From the NCBI GenBank assembly GCA_039808465.1, contig JBDHTA010000053.1, positions 1 through 23,874 on the forward strand: a DNA stretch of 23,874 nt, in the 5' to 3' direction. The position numbers were made by a program, and so were the translations under genes. This document shows positions 22,305-23,874 of the stretch, piece by piece (positions within the stretch are counted from its first letter, which is position 1; each line of letters begins with the position of its first letter). Below the pieces are notes generated by a model. The model ran no database searches. It was not told the DNA's origin and saw only the letters and a list, made by a program, of their open reading frames with translations. Source of the stretch: Metarhizobium sp039808465 (lineage in GTDB: Bacteria; Pseudomonadota; Alphaproteobacteria; Rhizobiales; Rhizobiaceae).

Positions 22305-23384
22305 CTATTCGGAACGGGTATCCGCGCGGCGCAGGTCGCCCGCGAAATCGCCGATGCCGGGCCGCTTGACGGCGCGGAAGGGCAGCGGGCGGCAATAATC
22401 CATGGCGGCGATGCCGATGCGGGCGGTCATCAGCCCGTTGACCACGCCTTCGCCCAGCCTTGCCGACAGTTTCGAGGCGAGCCCGTGGCCGATCACCTGC
22501 TGGATGATGCCATCGCCGACGGCAATCGACCCCGTGACCGCCAGATGCGCCAGCACGTCGCGCATCAGCCGCAGCATGCCGAGCGTTCCCGGCCTGCCGC
22601 CGTAAAGCTCGGCCATCGCGCGCACCAGCCGCGCCGATTCGTAGAGCACATAGGCGAGATCGACGATGGCGCGGGGGCTGACGGCGGTGACGATGGAGAC
22701 GCGTTTTGACGCGCCCAGAATCAGTTGCCGCGCCCGCCGGTCGAGCGGTTCCAGCAATTCCCGCTCCGCCAGTTCGATCATCTGGCGGCTGTCGATGATA
22801 TCGTCTTCGGTGGCCTTGAGCCGTTCCCGCGCCAGCGCGGTTTCCGGTTTTCCGGCGCTCAGCGCCACCAGCCGCGCCGTGACAGCGCGGGCCTGTTTCG
22901 GGCTGCGGTCGAGCATGGCGGCCTCGGCTTCCGCCTTCAGCGACTGCACGGCGGCCAGCCGCCGCAGCCCCAGCAATTCCCTGGCGACGATGCCGAGAAG
23001 CGCCAAAAGCCCGATGGCGGCGGCGGCCATGGCCGTATAGCCCAGCCAGTCGGCGCGGGTGAAAAGATCGCGAATCAGCCGGTCGGTCCACAGCCCGAGC
23101 GCCAGCGACACCAGAATGCCGAAGGCGCTGGCGGCAACACCGGCCAGCGACAGCCCGCGCCGCCGGGGCGGGGCGGGCGGGGCAAGCGCCTCGGTTTCCA
23201 GCGCGGCGATTTCGGAGAGAAACGGGTCGTCCCTGTCCTCGACCATCGACACCCCGGCATCGAAACGGCCGGGCCGCCGCGTTTCGGCGCGGGGCGGCTC
23301 GGGCTCGCGGGATGCCTCGTCCTGCGGCAGATGAAAGGCGGCGGGGCGGCGTCCTGGGCTTTCGGGCGGGGTGCGTTCGTTCAT
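22305..23384 (-). CDS. ycjF: YcjF/TIGR01620-type membrane protein (DUF697)
   Basis: The product has 359 residues. An acidic, proline-rich N-terminal tail (1-75) is followed by two membrane helices (about 79-99 and 113-135) and a cytoplasmic helical domain. That domain contains RARQLILGASKRVSIVTAVSPRAIVDLAYVLYESARLVRAMAELYG and LRLMRDVLAHLAVTGSIAVGDGIIQQVIGHGLASKLSARLGEGVVNGLMTARIGIAAMDYCRPLPF, the signature of the DUF697/YcjF family. Its start overlaps the stop of the ycjX-like gene by four bases (ATGA), so the two are translationally coupled. In E. coli the ycjX-ycjF pair is linked to envelope and heat-shock stress, and its biochemical role is not settled. Confidence 0.92.
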   Translation of the reverse strand: MNERTPPESPGRRPAAFHLPQDEASREPEPPRAETRRPGRFDAGVSMVEDRDDPFLSEIAALETEALAPPAPPRRRGLSLAGVAASAFGILVSLALGLWTDRLIRDLFTRADWLGYTAMAAAAIGLLALLGIVARELLGLRRLAAVQSLKAEAEAAMLDRSPKQARAVTARLVALSAGKPETALARERLKATEDDIIDSRQMIELAERELLEPLDRRARQLILGASKRVSIVTAVSPRAIVDLAYVLYESARLVRAMAELYGGRPGTLGMLRLMRDVLAHLAVTGSIAVGDGIIQQVIGHGLASKLSARLGEGVVNGLMTARIGIAAMDYCRPLPFRAVKRPGIGDFAGDLRRADTRSE

Positions 23385-23874
23385 GCCAGCCGGTCTCCGA
23401 TCAGGAATTGCAGCGCCCGGTCCAGCCGGATATGCGGCAGCGATGCGCCATCCTTGCGGCTGCTTTCGATGGCGGGCGGGCGGAACCTGACGATGCTGAC
23501 TTCGGCGGGATGCTCTCCCTGCGCCTCGAACAGAATGTCCGGGTCGGCGGGAAGATCGCCGGGAAAGATGGCGGTTTTGGCATTGCCATCGAAGCGGTGG
23601 CCATCGATGGTCTCGCCCGCCATCGGCGTGCCGACGATGACCGGCAGCACATGGCCGTCGCGCTCCACCGTCGCCTCCCGCGTGGCGCGCACGGAGGCGA
23701 GCGCCAGCGTTTCGATGCCCGCGCCGCTCATGCCGATACGGCGGATGGCGCCGTTCACCAGCCGCCCGGTGATCGCCTCCAGCCGGTCATGGCTTTCATG
23801 GTGCAGGTGATCGGCCTTGGTCGCGGCAACCAGCACCTTGTCGATGCGGCGGGTGACGAAGGAAGACAGGAAAC
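23381..23874 (-). CDS. ycjX: YcjX-like P-loop protein (DUF463), C-terminal part
   Basis: The gene runs off the right edge, and only the last 164 codons are in the window. The first visible residues are FLSSFVTRRIDKVLVAATKADHLHH. TKAD is the guanine-recognition (NKxD-like) motif of YcjX GTPase-like proteins, and HHESHDRLEAIT follows it as in that family. Later segments (IETLALASVRATREATVERDG, ILFEAQGEHPAEVSIVRFRPP, LPHIRLDRALQFLIGD) also match the family C terminus. The P-loop would lie outside the window. It is the upstream partner of ycjF, with a four-base overlap. Confidence 0.92.
   Translation of the reverse strand, partial: FLSSFVTRRIDKVLVAATKADHLHHESHDRLEAITGRLVNGAIRRIGMSGAGIETLALASVRATREATVERDGHVLPVIVGTPMAGETIDGHRFDGNAKTAIFPGDLPADPDILFEAQGEHPAEVSIVRFRPPAIESSRKDGASLPHIRLDRALQFLIGDRLA

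Overview
The window is a stretch of ordinary-looking alphaproteobacterial chromosome, most probably from the Rhizobiaceae (Agrobacterium/Rhizobium/Shinella/Ensifer group). The basis for this is high GC with strong third-position GC bias, rhizobial-type protein families (DUF2865, DUF2059, a class II AroG, a 775-residue malic enzyme with a phosphotransacetylase-like tail, and an MlaE with a fused STAS domain), and a rhizobial-style extragenic palindrome. I saw no rRNA, tRNA, CRISPR array, insertion sequence, integrase or phage gene. There is no obvious compositional island.

Layout. Positions 1-2187 (+) hold the end of a BMP-type ABC importer operon: the tail of one permease, a second permease, and the periplasmic binding lipoprotein-family protein. 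A two-way terminator separates it from a convergent gph. Positions 3112-5850 (+) hold rpiA, a secreted DUF2059 protein and gor (glutathione reductase); aroG (class II DAHP synthase) and a GFA-family zinc protein follow. Positions 7927-10970 (-) hold an unrecognised protein with two winged-helix-like segments and an LtaS-type phosphoglycerol transferase. A 300-base divergent region carries four TGTCAT-like half-sites at exact 11-base spacing (a probable double Pho box). It is followed by a CHASE4-like/GGDEF diguanylate cyclase (+) and a convergent secreted DUF2865 protein. Positions 14017-17433 (-) hold NADP malic enzyme and a DgcA-type enolase-superfamily epimerase. Positions 17500-21635 (+) hold a lipid-transport (Mla/MCE) operon of permease, ATPase, long MCE protein and auxiliary lipoprotein. 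Positions 21642-23874 (-) hold a small secreted protein and a ycjX-ycjF pair, with ycjX cut by the window edge.

How the genes fit together. The clearest functional units are the purine/nucleoside-type importer, the four-gene MCE transporter (probable phospholipid traffic across the envelope) and the ycjX-ycjF pair (4-base overlap). Most of the rest is core metabolism: pentose phosphate (rpiA), redox (gor), the aromatic pathway (aroG), C4 metabolism (malic enzyme) and 2-phosphoglycolate salvage (gph).

I did not find a convincing undescribed system. The best leads are the Pho-box-like array in front of the phosphoglycerol transferase, the non-canonical architecture of the MCE operon (long helical MlaD, PqiC-like lipoprotein, no MlaC), and the orphan tandem winged-helix protein.
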